A stretch of DNA of 11,827 nt, from positions 1 through 11,827 of the forward strand of contig CAZRKU010000099.1 in NCBI GenBank assembly GCA_964600685.1. Reading direction: 5' to 3'. The notes beneath the pieces were generated by a model. That model was not told the origin of the DNA. It did not search any database and saw nothing but the letters and a program-made list of their open reading frames with translations. Source of the DNA: TMP-24 sp964600685. GTDB taxonomy: Bacteria; Pseudomonadota; Alphaproteobacteria; Rhodobacterales; Rhodobacteraceae. Positions 1-8,322 of this stretch are shown here, in pieces. The position numbers and the translations under genes were made by a program. Positions within the stretch are counted from its first letter, which is position 1; every line of letters starts with the position of its first letter.

Positions 1-408
1 GGCCTTGTCCTTGCCCTGATGCTGATGAACCTGCCGATCATCGTCTGGATGCTCTACACCTACTTCAAGGAAATCCCCGGCGAAATCCTTGAGGCGTCGC
101 GGATGGACGGGGCGAGTCTCTGGAAAGAGATCGTCTACGTCCTGACCCCGATGGCCGTGCCGGGCATCGCCTCGACCATGCTCCTGAACGTGATCCTCGC
201 CTGGAACGAGGCCTTCTGGACCATCACGCTGACGACGACCAAGGCGGCGCCGCTTTCGGCTTTCATCGCCTCGTTCTCAAGCCCGCAGGGTCTCTTCTAC
301 GCAAAGCTTTCGGCCGCCTCGACCATGGCCATCGCGCCGATCCTCATCCTTGGCTGGTTCAGCCAGAAGCAACTTGTCCGCGGCCTGACCTTCGGCGCGG
401 TGAAATGA
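1..408 (+). CDS. smoG: Polyol ABC transporter inner-membrane permease, C-terminal part (SmoG/MalG type)
   Basis: This is the last 135 residues of a binding-protein-dependent sugar or polyol importer permease. The frame is open from the first base, so the gene begins outside the window. The cytoplasmic EAA loop that docks on the ATPase is visible as EASRMDGASLWKEI followed by a P..VPGI segment, at about residues 31-58 of the fragment. Hydrophobic membrane segments lie at about residues 1-21, 55-80 and 103-118. The protein ends in a short basic tail (GLTFGAVK), as is usual for MalG-type permeases. It stops in TGA 7 bp before the ATPase gene, and its stop overlaps that gene's ribosome binding site (TGAGG at 406-410). 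The family assignment is secure. Sorbitol/mannitol as substrate is inferred from the downstream dehydrogenases and the match in gene order to smoEFGK. Confidence 0.88.
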   Translation, partial: GLVLALMLMNLPIIVWMLYTYFKEIPGEILEASRMDGASLWKEIVYVLTPMAVPGIASTMLLNVILAWNEAFWTITLTTTKAAPLSAFIASFSSPQGLFYAKLSAASTMAIAPILILGWFSQKQLVRGLTFGAVK

Positions 409-415
409 GGTTAAC

Positions 416-1404
<989 letters not shown>

Positions 1405-1408
<4 letters not shown>

Positions 1409-2175
1409 GGCTCGCGGGCAAGACGGCGCTCATCACCGGCGCGGCGCGCGGGATCGGACTGGAGTTTGCCCGCGCCTACGCCGCCGAAGGCGCCGAGGTC
1501 TGCATCGCCGACATCAGCGCCGACGCCGCCCGGACGGCCGCGCGCGGCATCGGCCCCCGCGCCCATGCCGTCGTCCTGGACGTGACCCGGCAGGAAGAGA
1601 TCGACGCGGCCTTCGCGGAGGCAATCGGCAAGATGGGAAAACTCGACATCCTGATCAACAATGCCGCGCTCTTCTCCGCCGCACCGATCGACGAGATCAC
1701 CCGCGCCGACTACGACCGCCTGTTTGCCGTCAACGTCGCGGGCACCCTTTTCTGCACCCAGGCGGCCGCGCGGCACATGATCGCCCGCGGGCAGGGCGGC
1801 AAGATCATCAACCTGGCCAGTCAGGCGGGCCGCCGCGGCGAAGGGCTGGTGGCGGTCTACTGTGCGACCAAGGCGGCGGTGATTTCGCTGACCCAGTCGG
1901 CGGGACTGAACCTGATCGCGCACGGCATCAACGTGAACGCCATCGCGCCGGGCGTCGTTGACGGCGAACATTGGGACGGCGTCGATGCCTTCTTCGCCAG
2001 ATACGAGGGCAAGCGCCCCGGCCAGAAGAAAGCCGAGGTCGGCGCGGCCGTCCCGTTCGGCCGGATGGGGACGGCACAGGATCTGACCGGCATGGCGATC
2101 TTCCTTGCCACCGACGAAGCCAACTACATCGTCGCCCAGTGTTTTGGCGTCGATGGCGGAAACTGGATGGCCTGA
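1405..2175 (+). CDS. smoS: Sorbitol (L-iditol 2-) dehydrogenase, short-chain dehydrogenase family
   Basis: This 256-residue enzyme of the classical short-chain dehydrogenase/reductase family probably oxidises D-sorbitol to fructose with NAD+ in the cytoplasm. The nucleotide-binding motif TGAARGIG is at 11-18. D36 after the second strand favours NAD over NADP. The NNAA motif is at 85-88. The catalytic set is N110, S139, Y152 and K156 (YCATK). The stretches SQAGRRGEGLVAVYCATK and GVVDGEHWDGVDAFF resemble what I remember of Rhodobacter sphaeroides SmoS closely enough to favour sorbitol dehydrogenase over a generic member of the family; galactitol activity is also possible. It starts within the end of smoK and its stop is followed one base later by the mtlK start codon. 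Confidence 0.92.
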
Positions 2176-2176
2176 G

Positions 2177-3622
2177 ATGAACAGTCACACCCCCGAAGTC
2201 GATCTTCCCCGCTATGACCGGAAAAAGGTCACGCCCGGCATCGTTCACATCGGTCTTGGCAATTTCCACCGCGCGCATATGGCGGTCTATCTCGATGATC
2301 TGATGAACCGGGGGGCCGCGCTCGACTGGGGGATCCTTGGTGCCGGCGTGCGCGCCAGCGATGCCGCGATGCGCGCGGCGATGCTGGCGCAGGACTGCCT
2401 CTCGACGGTGATCGAACTTGACCCGCGGGGCAAACGCGCCCGCCGCGTCGGGGCGATGGTCGGTTTTGTCGAGGTCGCACCGGACAATGCGCCCCTGATC
2501 GCAGCCATGACCCGCCCCGAGATTCGCATCGTCAGCCTGACCGTGACCGAAGGCGGTTATTTCATCAGCGCCGCGACCGGCAGTTTCGATGCAACCGCGC
2601 CCGAGATCCTGGCCGACGCGGCGCATCCCGAACGCCCCGCCACCGCCTTCGGTGCGATCGTCGCCGCGCTCAGGGCGCGCCGCGCGAACGGCACGCCGCC
2701 CTTCACCGTCCTGTCCTGCGACAACCTTCCCGGCAACGGCACCGTCACCCGCGCCGCGGTCGTGGGCCTCGCCCGCCTGTCCGACCCGGCCCTTGCCGAC
2801 TGGATCGCGGCACATGTCAGCTTCCCGAACGGAATGGTCGACCGCATCACCCCGGCGACCGGCCCGCGCGAACGCGCGATGGCGGCCAGTTTCGGGCTGG
2901 GCGACGACCCGGTCCCGGTGACCTGCGAACCCTTCCGCCAGTGGGTGGTGGAAGACCGCTTCCCGCAGGGCCGCCCGCCCCTCGAACAGGTCGGCGTCAC
3001 CTTCAGCGACCATGTGCACGCCTACGAGGCGATGAAGATCCGCATCCTGAACGGCGGCCATGCGATCATCGCCTATCCGGGCGGCCTGATGGATATCGAG
3101 TTCGTCCATGAAGCCATGGCCCATTCGCTGATTTCGGGTTTTCTCGACAGGGTCGAGCGCGAGGAGATCGTCCCCTACGTTCCCCCGGTCCCCGACTCGG
3201 ATCTGGAGGCCTACTACATCACGATCCGCGCCCGTTTCGCCAACCCCGAGGTCGCCGACACGGTCCGGCGCCTGTGCCTCGACGGATCGAACCGCCAGCC
3301 GAAGTTCATCGTCCCCTCGCTCCGCGACGCCCGCGCCGCCGGGGGCAGGATCGACGGCCTCGCGCTCGTCTCGGCGCTCTGGTGCCGTTATTGCCACGGC
3401 CAGACCGACAGCGGCACCGAGATCGCCCCGAACGACCCCGACTGGGACCGCCTGGTCGCCCTGTCCCGCAAGGCGCGATCCGAACCGGGGCTCTGGCTCG
3501 ACCAGAAGTCGATCTATGGCGAACTTGGTGCGGACGGGCAGTTCCGGAACCGCTTCGCCCACTGGCTGGGCGCGCTCTGGTCGAACGGCACGGCCGCCAC
3601 CCTGCGGGCCTTTCTGGCCTGA
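2177..3622 (+). CDS. mtlK: Mannitol 2-dehydrogenase, polyol-specific long-chain dehydrogenase
   Basis: This 481-residue zinc-independent polyol dehydrogenase probably oxidises D-mannitol (perhaps also D-arabinitol) to fructose with NAD+. The N-terminal cofactor fold carries GLGNFHRAH at 26-34. The catalytic triad of the family is present with its usual spacing: K287, N292 and H295 (MKIRILNGGH), matching K295/N300/H303 of the Pseudomonas fluorescens enzyme. VTEGGYFI, SCDNLPGNG and PFRQWVVEDRFP are other family blocks. The frame extends upstream without a stop, but the ATG at 2177 is chosen because it lies one base after the smoS stop, and the protein then begins in the usual way shortly before the PGIVHIGLG strand. 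It is the last polyol gene in the window. The related fructuronate reductase and arabinitol dehydrogenases are less likely given the neighbours. Confidence 0.92.
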   Translation: MNSHTPEVDLPRYDRKKVTPGIVHIGLGNFHRAHMAVYLDDLMNRGAALDWGILGAGVRASDAAMRAAMLAQDCLSTVIELDPRGKRARRVGAMVGFVEVAPDNAPLIAAMTRPEIRIVSLTVTEGGYFISAATGSFDATAPEILADAAHPERPATAFGAIVAALRARRANGTPPFTVLSCDNLPGNGTVTRAAVVGLARLSDPALADWIAAHVSFPNGMVDRITPATGPRERAMAASFGLGDDPVPVTCEPFRQWVVEDRFPQGRPPLEQVGVTFSDHVHAYEAMKIRILNGGHAIIAYPGGLMDIEFVHEAMAHSLISGFLDRVEREEIVPYVPPVPDSDLEAYYITIRARFANPEVADTVRRLCLDGSNRQPKFIVPSLRDARAAGGRIDGLALVSALWCRYCHGQTDSGTEIAPNDPDWDRLVALSRKARSEPGLWLDQKSIYGELGADGQFRNRFAHWLGALWSNGTAATLRAFLA

Positions 3623-3668
3623 CGCTCGCCGAAGCGCCGCACGACCGGACCGAAAACCAGCGCCCTTC

Positions 3669-3682
3669 GGCGGCGCGTGGTC
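3669..3682 (+). repeat. 14-bp direct repeat, left copy
   Basis: GGCGGCGCGTGGTC occurs here, 46 bp after the mtlK stop, and again in the same orientation at 10922-10935, 39 bp upstream of the lysR start. The two copies enclose the IS3 and RTX relics and the whole methyltransferase operon. The identity is exact over 14 bases and does not extend beyond. In such GC-rich DNA a chance match of this length is possible, so its role as an attachment site or target duplication is only a suggestion. Confidence 0.4.
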
Positions 3683-3757
3683 TTGTCTCTGGCTCTGCAG
3701 GAAGCTGGCTGTGCTGACAGTCCCAAGCTATCCAGTCTCTGGTCCGAGGGGGCTGCT

Positions 3758-3778
3758 ACAGGGAAATTACAGGAAATT
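3758..3778 (+). repeat. Imperfect tandem repeat ACAGG(G)AAATT x2
   Basis: ACAGGGAAATT (3758-3768) is followed at once by ACAGGAAATT (3769-3778), one base shorter. It lies in an AT-richer patch between the polyol operon and the IS3 remnant. No function is evident; it could be a small regulatory repeat or debris from an insertion. Confidence 0.45.
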
Positions 3779-3880
3779 TCGCACTTTTGTGATGAGTTCT
3801 CTGGCCGACCAGCGGAACCGGCACAGCGACGGCGAGATGGTGTGGACCTGTCACGTATTTGTGCCGCCCCGAGTGCTCGT

Positions 3881-3985
3881 TTAGGCCCCTTGGCGTTCGA
3901 AGGCCAAGGGGCTTTTTCCTCCCAATGCTGAATGGCGACGGCGCGGGTTATAGAAGCCGTTGATATATTTGAAGATGGCCGTCTC
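3881..3985 (-). pseudogene. IS3-family transposase (OrfB), C-terminal fragment
   Basis: Reading leftward, the frame gives ETAIFKYINGFYNPRRRH then SALGGKSPLAFERQGA and a TAA stop at 3881-3883. The pattern (I)F.YI.GFYN..R.HSALG..SP..FE is the diagnostic C-terminal end of IS3-family rve transposases, which cut and join DNA through a DDE active site. That catalytic part is absent, so the fragment cannot be active. The frame is continuous on its N-terminal side with RTX-like residues (ANGSNDLKITI), showing a fusion of two unrelated coding sequences near 3985-3995. The exact junction cannot be set without a full-length relative. Confidence 0.82.
3885..3917 (+). terminator. Rho-independent terminator on the + strand
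   Basis: GCCCCTTGGC (3885-3894) and GCCAAGGGGC (3903-3912) form a perfect 10-bp stem with an 8-nt loop, extendable by a G-U and an A-U pair. It is followed by TTTTT at 3913-3917. The T-tract is only on the + strand, so it would stop transcripts coming from the polyol operon 263 bp upstream. It lies inside the transposase remnant, where the same bases encode SPLAFERQGA on the other strand. Confidence 0.78.
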
Positions 3986-3988
3986 GCG

Positions 3989-4614
3989 GCCGCCGACCTC
4001 GGCGATGGTGATTTTCAGATCATTGGAGCCATTGGCCCGCGACAAGGTCACCCCACCTGCGCCTCGGTCAAGTCCGTATTGCCATCACCATCCAGATCGC
4101 TGGTGATGGTCTTCGTCCGCCCGTCCGCACTGACCGCCGTCGTCTCGCGGAGCCGCAACGAGGCATCACCATTGGTCACGCTGACCACTTCGGTCCGGCT
4201 TTTGTCACCATTCACTGTGATCGCATGGCTCGTGGTGGTATCCGCGCGACCCAGGCCATCTTCGTTCACTGCCGTCGAGCGGGTTTTGCCATCGACCGAG
4301 ATCGTCTCGGTGACCGAGCGGATCACCGCGCCTCTCTGGCCAAGGTCAGTGATCACATTGGTCCGGCGGCCATCGGCAAGGATCGTCTGCACCTCGTGCT
4401 GCTCGAACCAGCCGCTGCCGGGGGAATCGCGGTCGATCACCACCGACTTGCCGTCCGCGCCGCGGGTCGTCACCACCCGGCTGGTCTGGATCGCCGTCGC
4501 CGCGACCGCGCCTGCCTTGTTGACGATCGTCTCGGTTTTCGACCCGTTCCCTTTCGTCACCGCGGCGATCGTCTGGATCCGGCCCCTACCTGCCGTTCCA
4601 ACATCACTGACGAC
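3989..4614 (-). pseudogene. Fragment of a repetitive RTX / haemolysin-type calcium-binding protein
   Basis: A - strand frame is open from 4614 to 4048 but has no ATG near its start (the first alternative start is a GTG at 4560) and is closed upstream by TGA at 4615-4617. It encodes about seven tandem units of roughly 26-30 residues, each with a D.G or N.DG loop, a run of T/S/V residues and a DG(R/K).(T) motif, ending in DLDGDGNTDLTEAQVG. DLDGDGNTD is a calcium-binding loop. After a one-base frameshift in a G-run (4051-4054) the next frame gives VTLSRANGSNDLKITIAEVG, which resembles the domain found next to RTX repeats in secreted haemolysin-type proteins. There is no secretion signal, no start and no intact end, so this is an internal piece of a large extracellular protein gene, cut by an IS3 element. 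Confidence 0.6.
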
Positions 4615-4617
4615 TCA

Positions 4618-4740
4618 TGCAAAGCAGACGCTCAGCAACGTGGCTTGTGTTGAGTTCGCCCCTTCGGGGGAAAGCCTTGTGATTGCCAATACGCCCGTGA
4701 TGCCGAGGTTGTCTGAAAGTATCTTCGGTCCACTGTCCCC
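4618..4740. other. Spacer between RTX relic and dehydrogenase gene
   Basis: About 120 bp without a recognisable gene. It contains CCCC-TTCG-GGGG (4660-4671 region, + strand), a short stem with a stable tetraloop but no T-tract on either side. A 40-codon stretch on the - strand is open in the frame of the preceding dehydrogenase after its TGA; I do not recognise it. No clear terminator for the - strand operon is visible here. Confidence 0.35.
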
Positions 4741-5862
4741 TCAGGTCTGAGGCGGGATTAGAACGAAATTGCCAACATGTGTTTTCTTCAGGAATTCCTG
4801 CTGCGCGGCGGCGATCTCTTCAAGCGGATAGGTCCTTGCCAGAAGTGGGCGGATTTCACCGCGCTCGATGTAGGAAATCACGTTGGGGAACACCTGCTCG
4901 TCCCATCCTGTGCAGCCGTTCAGAGTCAAGTCCTTCAGGTAGAACACCCGCATGTCGAGTTCGACGACTGGCCCGCCTATCGCACCGGACGAGACATATT
5001 TTCCGCCGCGCCGAAGGACATCCAGCATCGCGCCGAACCTGGCCCCGGCGACGTTGTCGACCACAACGTCCACCGACTCCTTGCCCAACGCCTCGAGCGG
5101 ATTTGCGCCACGGTCGATGACATGATCCGCCCCTGCCGCCCGCACATCATCCATCTTCGCAGGTGTGGTTATGCCGATCACATGTGCGCCGCGCCTCTTT
5201 GCCAGCTGAACGGCGGCAGAGCCGACGCCACCGGAGGCGCCAGCCACAAGCACGCGCATGCCTTTCCGAACGCCCGCACGGTGGATCATGTTTTCGGCGG
5301 TGCCGTAGGAGCAGGCAATGGTGGCGAGTTCGGCATCGCTCCAGTCGCAGTTTACGGGGAAGGCTTCGTCTGCCGGAACCTTGACGAACTGGGCAAAGGC
5401 GCCGTCGAAGTCCGACCCCATCCAGATGTTTTCGGGGGATGAGAACCCGTCCGGCCGCATGCAGGCCCGGACAAGGACACGCCGCCCCAGAAGGTGCCGG
5501 TTCGCCTCGGTGCCGACTTCGGCCACGATCCCGCAGCAATCGGTACCCTGGATAAAGGGAAAGGGAGTCGCCGCGTTCCAGCCGCCATCCGCCTTTTGGA
5601 TGGGTTCGACCTGCTCGGCTTCTGCGGCTTCTTCCGTGCTTTTCTTGACAGAGGATGAATACCACCCGAGACGCGTGTTGATCTCGGTATTGTTCATGCC
5701 CGCGGCCCGCACTTGAACAAGCACTTCGGTTGGCCCGGGGGTAGGGCGTGCGACATCGCAATAGACGAGTTGATCGTAGCCGCCGTTTCCCATCGTCACG
5801 ACAGCTTTCATGGTCGGTTGGCCGTCCGAAGGGCTGAGTCGGCTAAGTGCTTTGAAGCTCAT
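4741..5862 (-). CDS. Medium-chain dehydrogenase/reductase (zinc-type alcohol dehydrogenase / quinone oxidoreductase-like)
   Basis: This 373-residue cytoplasmic oxidoreductase has the GroES-like N-terminal domain (about 18-165) and a Rossmann domain with AGASGGVG at 207-214, the usual NAD(P)H site of the quinone-oxidoreductase branch. The structural-zinc four-cysteine lobe is absent and the position of the first catalytic zinc ligand carries MNNTE instead of a cysteine, so a zinc-free reductase is likely. An insert of about 30 residues (68-98, rich in E, A, K) separates the first strands. The start ATG at 5862 has GGGAG 6 nt upstream; a second ATG at residue 18 (MKAVVTMGNGGY) is where many relatives begin. 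It is the last gene of the lysR-methyltransferase operon, 39 bp after the demethylase gene. Substrate unknown; an aldehyde or enone from the same pathway is a guess. Confidence 0.85.
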   Translation of the reverse strand: MSFKALSRLSPSDGQPTMKAVVTMGNGGYDQLVYCDVARPTPGPTEVLVQVRAAGMNNTEINTRLGWYSSSVKKSTEEAAEAEQVEPIQKADGGWNAATPFPFIQGTDCCGIVAEVGTEANRHLLGRRVLVRACMRPDGFSSPENIWMGSDFDGAFAQFVKVPADEAFPVNCDWSDAELATIACSYGTAENMIHRAGVRKGMRVLVAGASGGVGSAAVQLAKRRGAHVIGITTPAKMDDVRAAGADHVIDRGANPLEALGKESVDVVVDNVAGARFGAMLDVLRRGGKYVSSGAIGGPVVELDMRVFYLKDLTLNGCTGWDEQVFPNVISYIERGEIRPLLARTYPLEEIAAAQQEFLKKTHVGNFVLIPPQT

Positions 5863-5901
5863 CTGGATCTCCCGAATGGATTGGCTTTCTGCCGTCAGGC
5901 C

Positions 5902-8313
5902 TCATGCCTTTTGTCGCGCGTTCGCCGGGTCCCAGGCGGGGGCGCGGAGCAACGTAAAGGAGCGGCGTTCGCCGAGAATGACCACGTCCAGTTCCTTGTC
6001 TGCGTCGGGGCTGACATAGGCGAAAGCAAGGCTTTTTCCCACCGCGTGGCCAAACCCACCGGACGTGCAGACGCCGACCACGCGGTCGCCCTGCATCACC
6101 GGTTCGCCGCCGTAGATGTCGCAGTCGATGGCGGCGATTTCACCATAAACCAGCGTCGTCGTGACGCCCGCAGCCCGCACGGCCTCGGTCGCGGCGCGGC
6201 CGCGAAACGCGCCCTCGTCGGGGGCGTAAAACCGGATGCAGTCGGCCTCTATCAGGGTAATCTCATTGGTCAGTTCCGACCCGTAGCCGCGATAGCCCTT
6301 CTCCATCCGCAGCGAATTGACCGCCTGCCCCCCGAAATCGGCGATGCCATGTGGCCGGCCGACGGCCCAGATTGCCGCGTAAAGCCGGGCAAGCTCGGCC
6401 ATTGGCGCATGGATTTCCCAGCCAAGTTCACCCACATAGGTCACCCGCAGGGCGCGGACGGGGATACCGGCAAGACTGATTTCCTGTGCCGACAGCCAGC
6501 GGAAGGCGGCATTCGACATATCGGTGTCGGTCAGCCCGGCAAGCACGTCACGCGATTTCGGACCAGCGACGACCAGCATGCCGAAGGCGTCGGTGACATT
6601 GGTGATTGTCACGTCCGACCCTGCCGCAAAGGCCAGATCGTCGCGCGCCTGCTCCTCGGCGCCAGCGCCGGTCAGCAGATAGAAGCGGTCGGGGCCAAGG
6701 CGGGTGATCGTCCATTCGCCAAGGATCCGGCCATTGTCCGACAGCACCTGCGTCAGCCCAATGCCGCCCGGTTTCTTCGGCAGGCGGTTGGCGGTCAGCC
6801 GGTCCAGAAGCGCCTCGGCCCCCGGGCCGGTCACCTCGAACTTGGCGAAGCTCGACAGGTCCATGATCCCCACCCGCTCGCGCACGGCGCGGCATTCGGC
6901 CGCGACCAGATCGAAGGTGTTGGTGCGGCGGAATTGCAGCTTCTCGGCAAAGCCCGCGGGCGCGAAGTATTTCGGCCGCTCCCAGCCATGGACCTCGGTC
7001 ATCACTGCGCCCTTGGCCCTCAGCACCTCGAATAGCGGTGTTATGCGGCGGGGGCGGCCGGCCTGCACCTCGCGCCCCGGCAGGGGCGTTTCGAACATGT
7101 TCTCGTAATCGTCGAAGCTCTTGGCGCGGGTATAGTCCTGATCCGCATAGGCGCCGAAGCGGCGGGGATCGACCGAGGCCATGTTGATCTCGGCATCGCC
7201 ATGCACCATCCATTGCGCCAGATACTTGCCGCAGCCCGCCCCTTGCGCGATGCCGATGGACGACCCGCAGCATTGCCAGGCGTTCGGCACCCCCGGCATC
7301 GGCCCGACCAGCGGGTTGCCGTCGGGCGTATGGGGGATGGCGCCGTTGATAATGCGCTTGATGCCCGCGTTGGCAAAAATCGGCATCCGCTCCAGCGCCT
7401 TTTCCAGCCAGGGCGCGATGCGGTCGAGGTCGCCCTCGAACAACTCGTTCTCGCTCGACCATTCCGGCCAGCCACCGCGCGCCGCCCAGGCCTCGCGCGC
7501 GCCGGTGTGTTCGTAGATGCCGACAAGGCCCGCCTTCTGTTCCTGCCGGTAATAGCCCGCTGTCGCAGGGTCGCGCATCACCGGCAGTTCGGCCAGGCTG
7601 TCCTTGAACTCGGCCAGCGGTTCGGACACCAGATACTGGTGCTCCATGTTGGTGATCGGCGTATCGACGCCCAGCCATTTGCCGACCTCGCGCGCATAGC
7701 AGCCTGCGGCATTGACCACATGCTCGCAGGTCACTTTGCCCTGCTCGGTCTCGACCCGGAACGCGCCTGACGGCAGCCGGGTGATGCCGGTCACTCGGGT
7801 ATGGCGGAGGATGGCCGCGCCCAGTTGCCGCGCCCCGGCGGCCATCGAGTTGCAGGCGCTGGCCGGGTCGACATGGCCATCGAGCGTGGTATGCGCCCCG
7901 GCGAGGATGCCGTCGGTCCTAAGCCAGGGGTTCAGCTCACGGATGCGGTCGGGGCCGATGACCTCCATCTGAAAACCCACATTGGCCGCGAACCCCTCGA
8001 CATGGCGGAACCAGTCCACCTCCTCGGGCGTGGTGGCGATGCGGATGCCGCCGCAGCCATGCCACCCGGTCGGATGGCCGGTCAGTTTTTCCAGCTTCGG
8101 GTAAAGCGTGTTGCCGTAGTGGTGGATCTTGGCCATGTTGTAATTGCCGATGAACGAGGGGCATTGCCCTGCGGCATGCCAAGTCGAGCCGCTGGTCAGC
8201 TCGCCCTTTTCGATCAGCAGGACGTCCGTCCAGCCCGCTTCGGCCAGATGATAGGCCAGACCCACCCCCATCATGCCGCCGCCGATGATGACCACCTTTG
8301 CCTGTGTCTGCAT
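5902..8313 (-). CDS. Dimethylglycine/sarcosine dehydrogenase-like flavoenzyme with C-terminal GcvT domain
   Basis: This 803-residue protein has two halves. Residues 1 to about 400 are a DAO-type FAD oxidoreductase: GGGMMGVG at 11-18 binds the ADP part, E35 ends the second strand, and STWHAAG holds H46, the histidine that carries covalent FAD in dimethylglycine and sarcosine dehydrogenases. Residues about 425-700 are a GcvT (aminomethyltransferase) folate-binding domain (EKGYRGYGSELTNE), followed by a GCV_T C-terminal barrel (about 710-795). The family oxidises an N-methyl group and hands the one-carbon unit to tetrahydrofolate as 5,10-methylene-THF. The length is close to the roughly 800-850 residues of this group. 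The start ATG has TAGGAG 7 nt upstream, which overlaps the stop of the methyltransferase gene 9 bp before. The substrate could be dimethylglycine, sarcosine or another secondary or tertiary N-methyl amine; the sequence alone does not decide. Confidence 0.87.
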   Translation of the reverse strand: MQTQAKVVIIGGGMMGVGLAYHLAEAGWTDVLLIEKGELTSGSTWHAAGQCPSFIGNYNMAKIHHYGNTLYPKLEKLTGHPTGWHGCGGIRIATTPEEVDWFRHVEGFAANVGFQMEVIGPDRIRELNPWLRTDGILAGAHTTLDGHVDPASACNSMAAGARQLGAAILRHTRVTGITRLPSGAFRVETEQGKVTCEHVVNAAGCYAREVGKWLGVDTPITNMEHQYLVSEPLAEFKDSLAELPVMRDPATAGYYRQEQKAGLVGIYEHTGAREAWAARGGWPEWSSENELFEGDLDRIAPWLEKALERMPIFANAGIKRIINGAIPHTPDGNPLVGPMPGVPNAWQCCGSSIGIAQGAGCGKYLAQWMVHGDAEINMASVDPRRFGAYADQDYTRAKSFDDYENMFETPLPGREVQAGRPRRITPLFEVLRAKGAVMTEVHGWERPKYFAPAGFAEKLQFRRTNTFDLVAAECRAVRERVGIMDLSSFAKFEVTGPGAEALLDRLTANRLPKKPGGIGLTQVLSDNGRILGEWTITRLGPDRFYLLTGAGAEEQARDDLAFAAGSDVTITNVTDAFGMLVVAGPKSRDVLAGLTDTDMSNAAFRWLSAQEISLAGIPVRALRVTYVGELGWEIHAPMAELARLYAAIWAVGRPHGIADFGGQAVNSLRMEKGYRGYGSELTNEITLIEADCIRFYAPDEGAFRGRAATEAVRAAGVTTTLVYGEIAAIDCDIYGGEPVMQGDRVVGVCTSGGFGHAVGKSLAFAYVSPDADKELDVVILGERRSFTLLRAPAWDPANARQKA

Positions 8314-8322
8314 CGTCCACTC

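Larger units (their letters stand above)
3623..3840. other. Gene-free spacer after the polyol operon
   Basis: About 220 bp with no convincing coding frame on either strand. No T-tailed hairpin follows the mtlK stop directly; the first good terminator is at 3885-3917. A short tandem repeat (3758-3778) and one copy of a 14-bp direct repeat (3669-3682) lie here. The base composition is less GC-rich from about 3755 onward than in the operon, which fits a junction with foreign DNA. Confidence 0.5.
3841..3985 (-). mobile_element. 3' end remnant of an IS3-family insertion sequence
   Basis: Only one end of an IS3-type element remains. On the - strand it encodes the last 30-odd residues of the transposase (pseudogene listed separately). 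Beyond its stop, about 40 bp further, the sequence TGTGGACCTGTCACG (3841-3855) starts with the TG expected at an IS3 terminus and is the likely outer end. The rest of the element, including the catalytic DDE domain and the other inverted repeat, is missing; the upstream side runs straight into RTX-type coding sequence. I found no matching inverted terminus within the window. The outer boundary is inferred. Confidence 0.6.

Noticed and set aside
1928..3562. 544-residue open frame on the - strand opposite mtlK
   Set aside because: It is antisense to an enzyme with full catalytic motifs, is rich in R, G, D and H as expected from GC-rich mirror frames, and shows no family motif.
3633..3680. GCGCCG ... 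CGGCGC inverted repeat after mtlK as a terminator
   Set aside because: The arms are short and far apart, and no T-tract follows.
3623..3840. tRNA or CRISPR elements in the spacer
   Set aside because: No cloverleaf-like pairing or regularly spaced repeats were seen; only one short tandem repeat is present.
4655..4680. CCCC-TTCG-GGGG hairpin as a terminator for the - strand operon
   Set aside because: The stem is only 4 bp and neither strand has a T-tract after it.
3932..4750. 272-residue + strand frame across the RTX relic
   Set aside because: It begins inside the IS3 remnant and is an S/T/V/P-rich mirror of the repetitive - strand frame; the repeat register is clear only on the - strand.
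5713..7035. 440-residue + strand frame opposite the flavoenzyme gene
   Set aside because: It mirrors the GcvT-containing part of a clear gene and has no recognisable domain.
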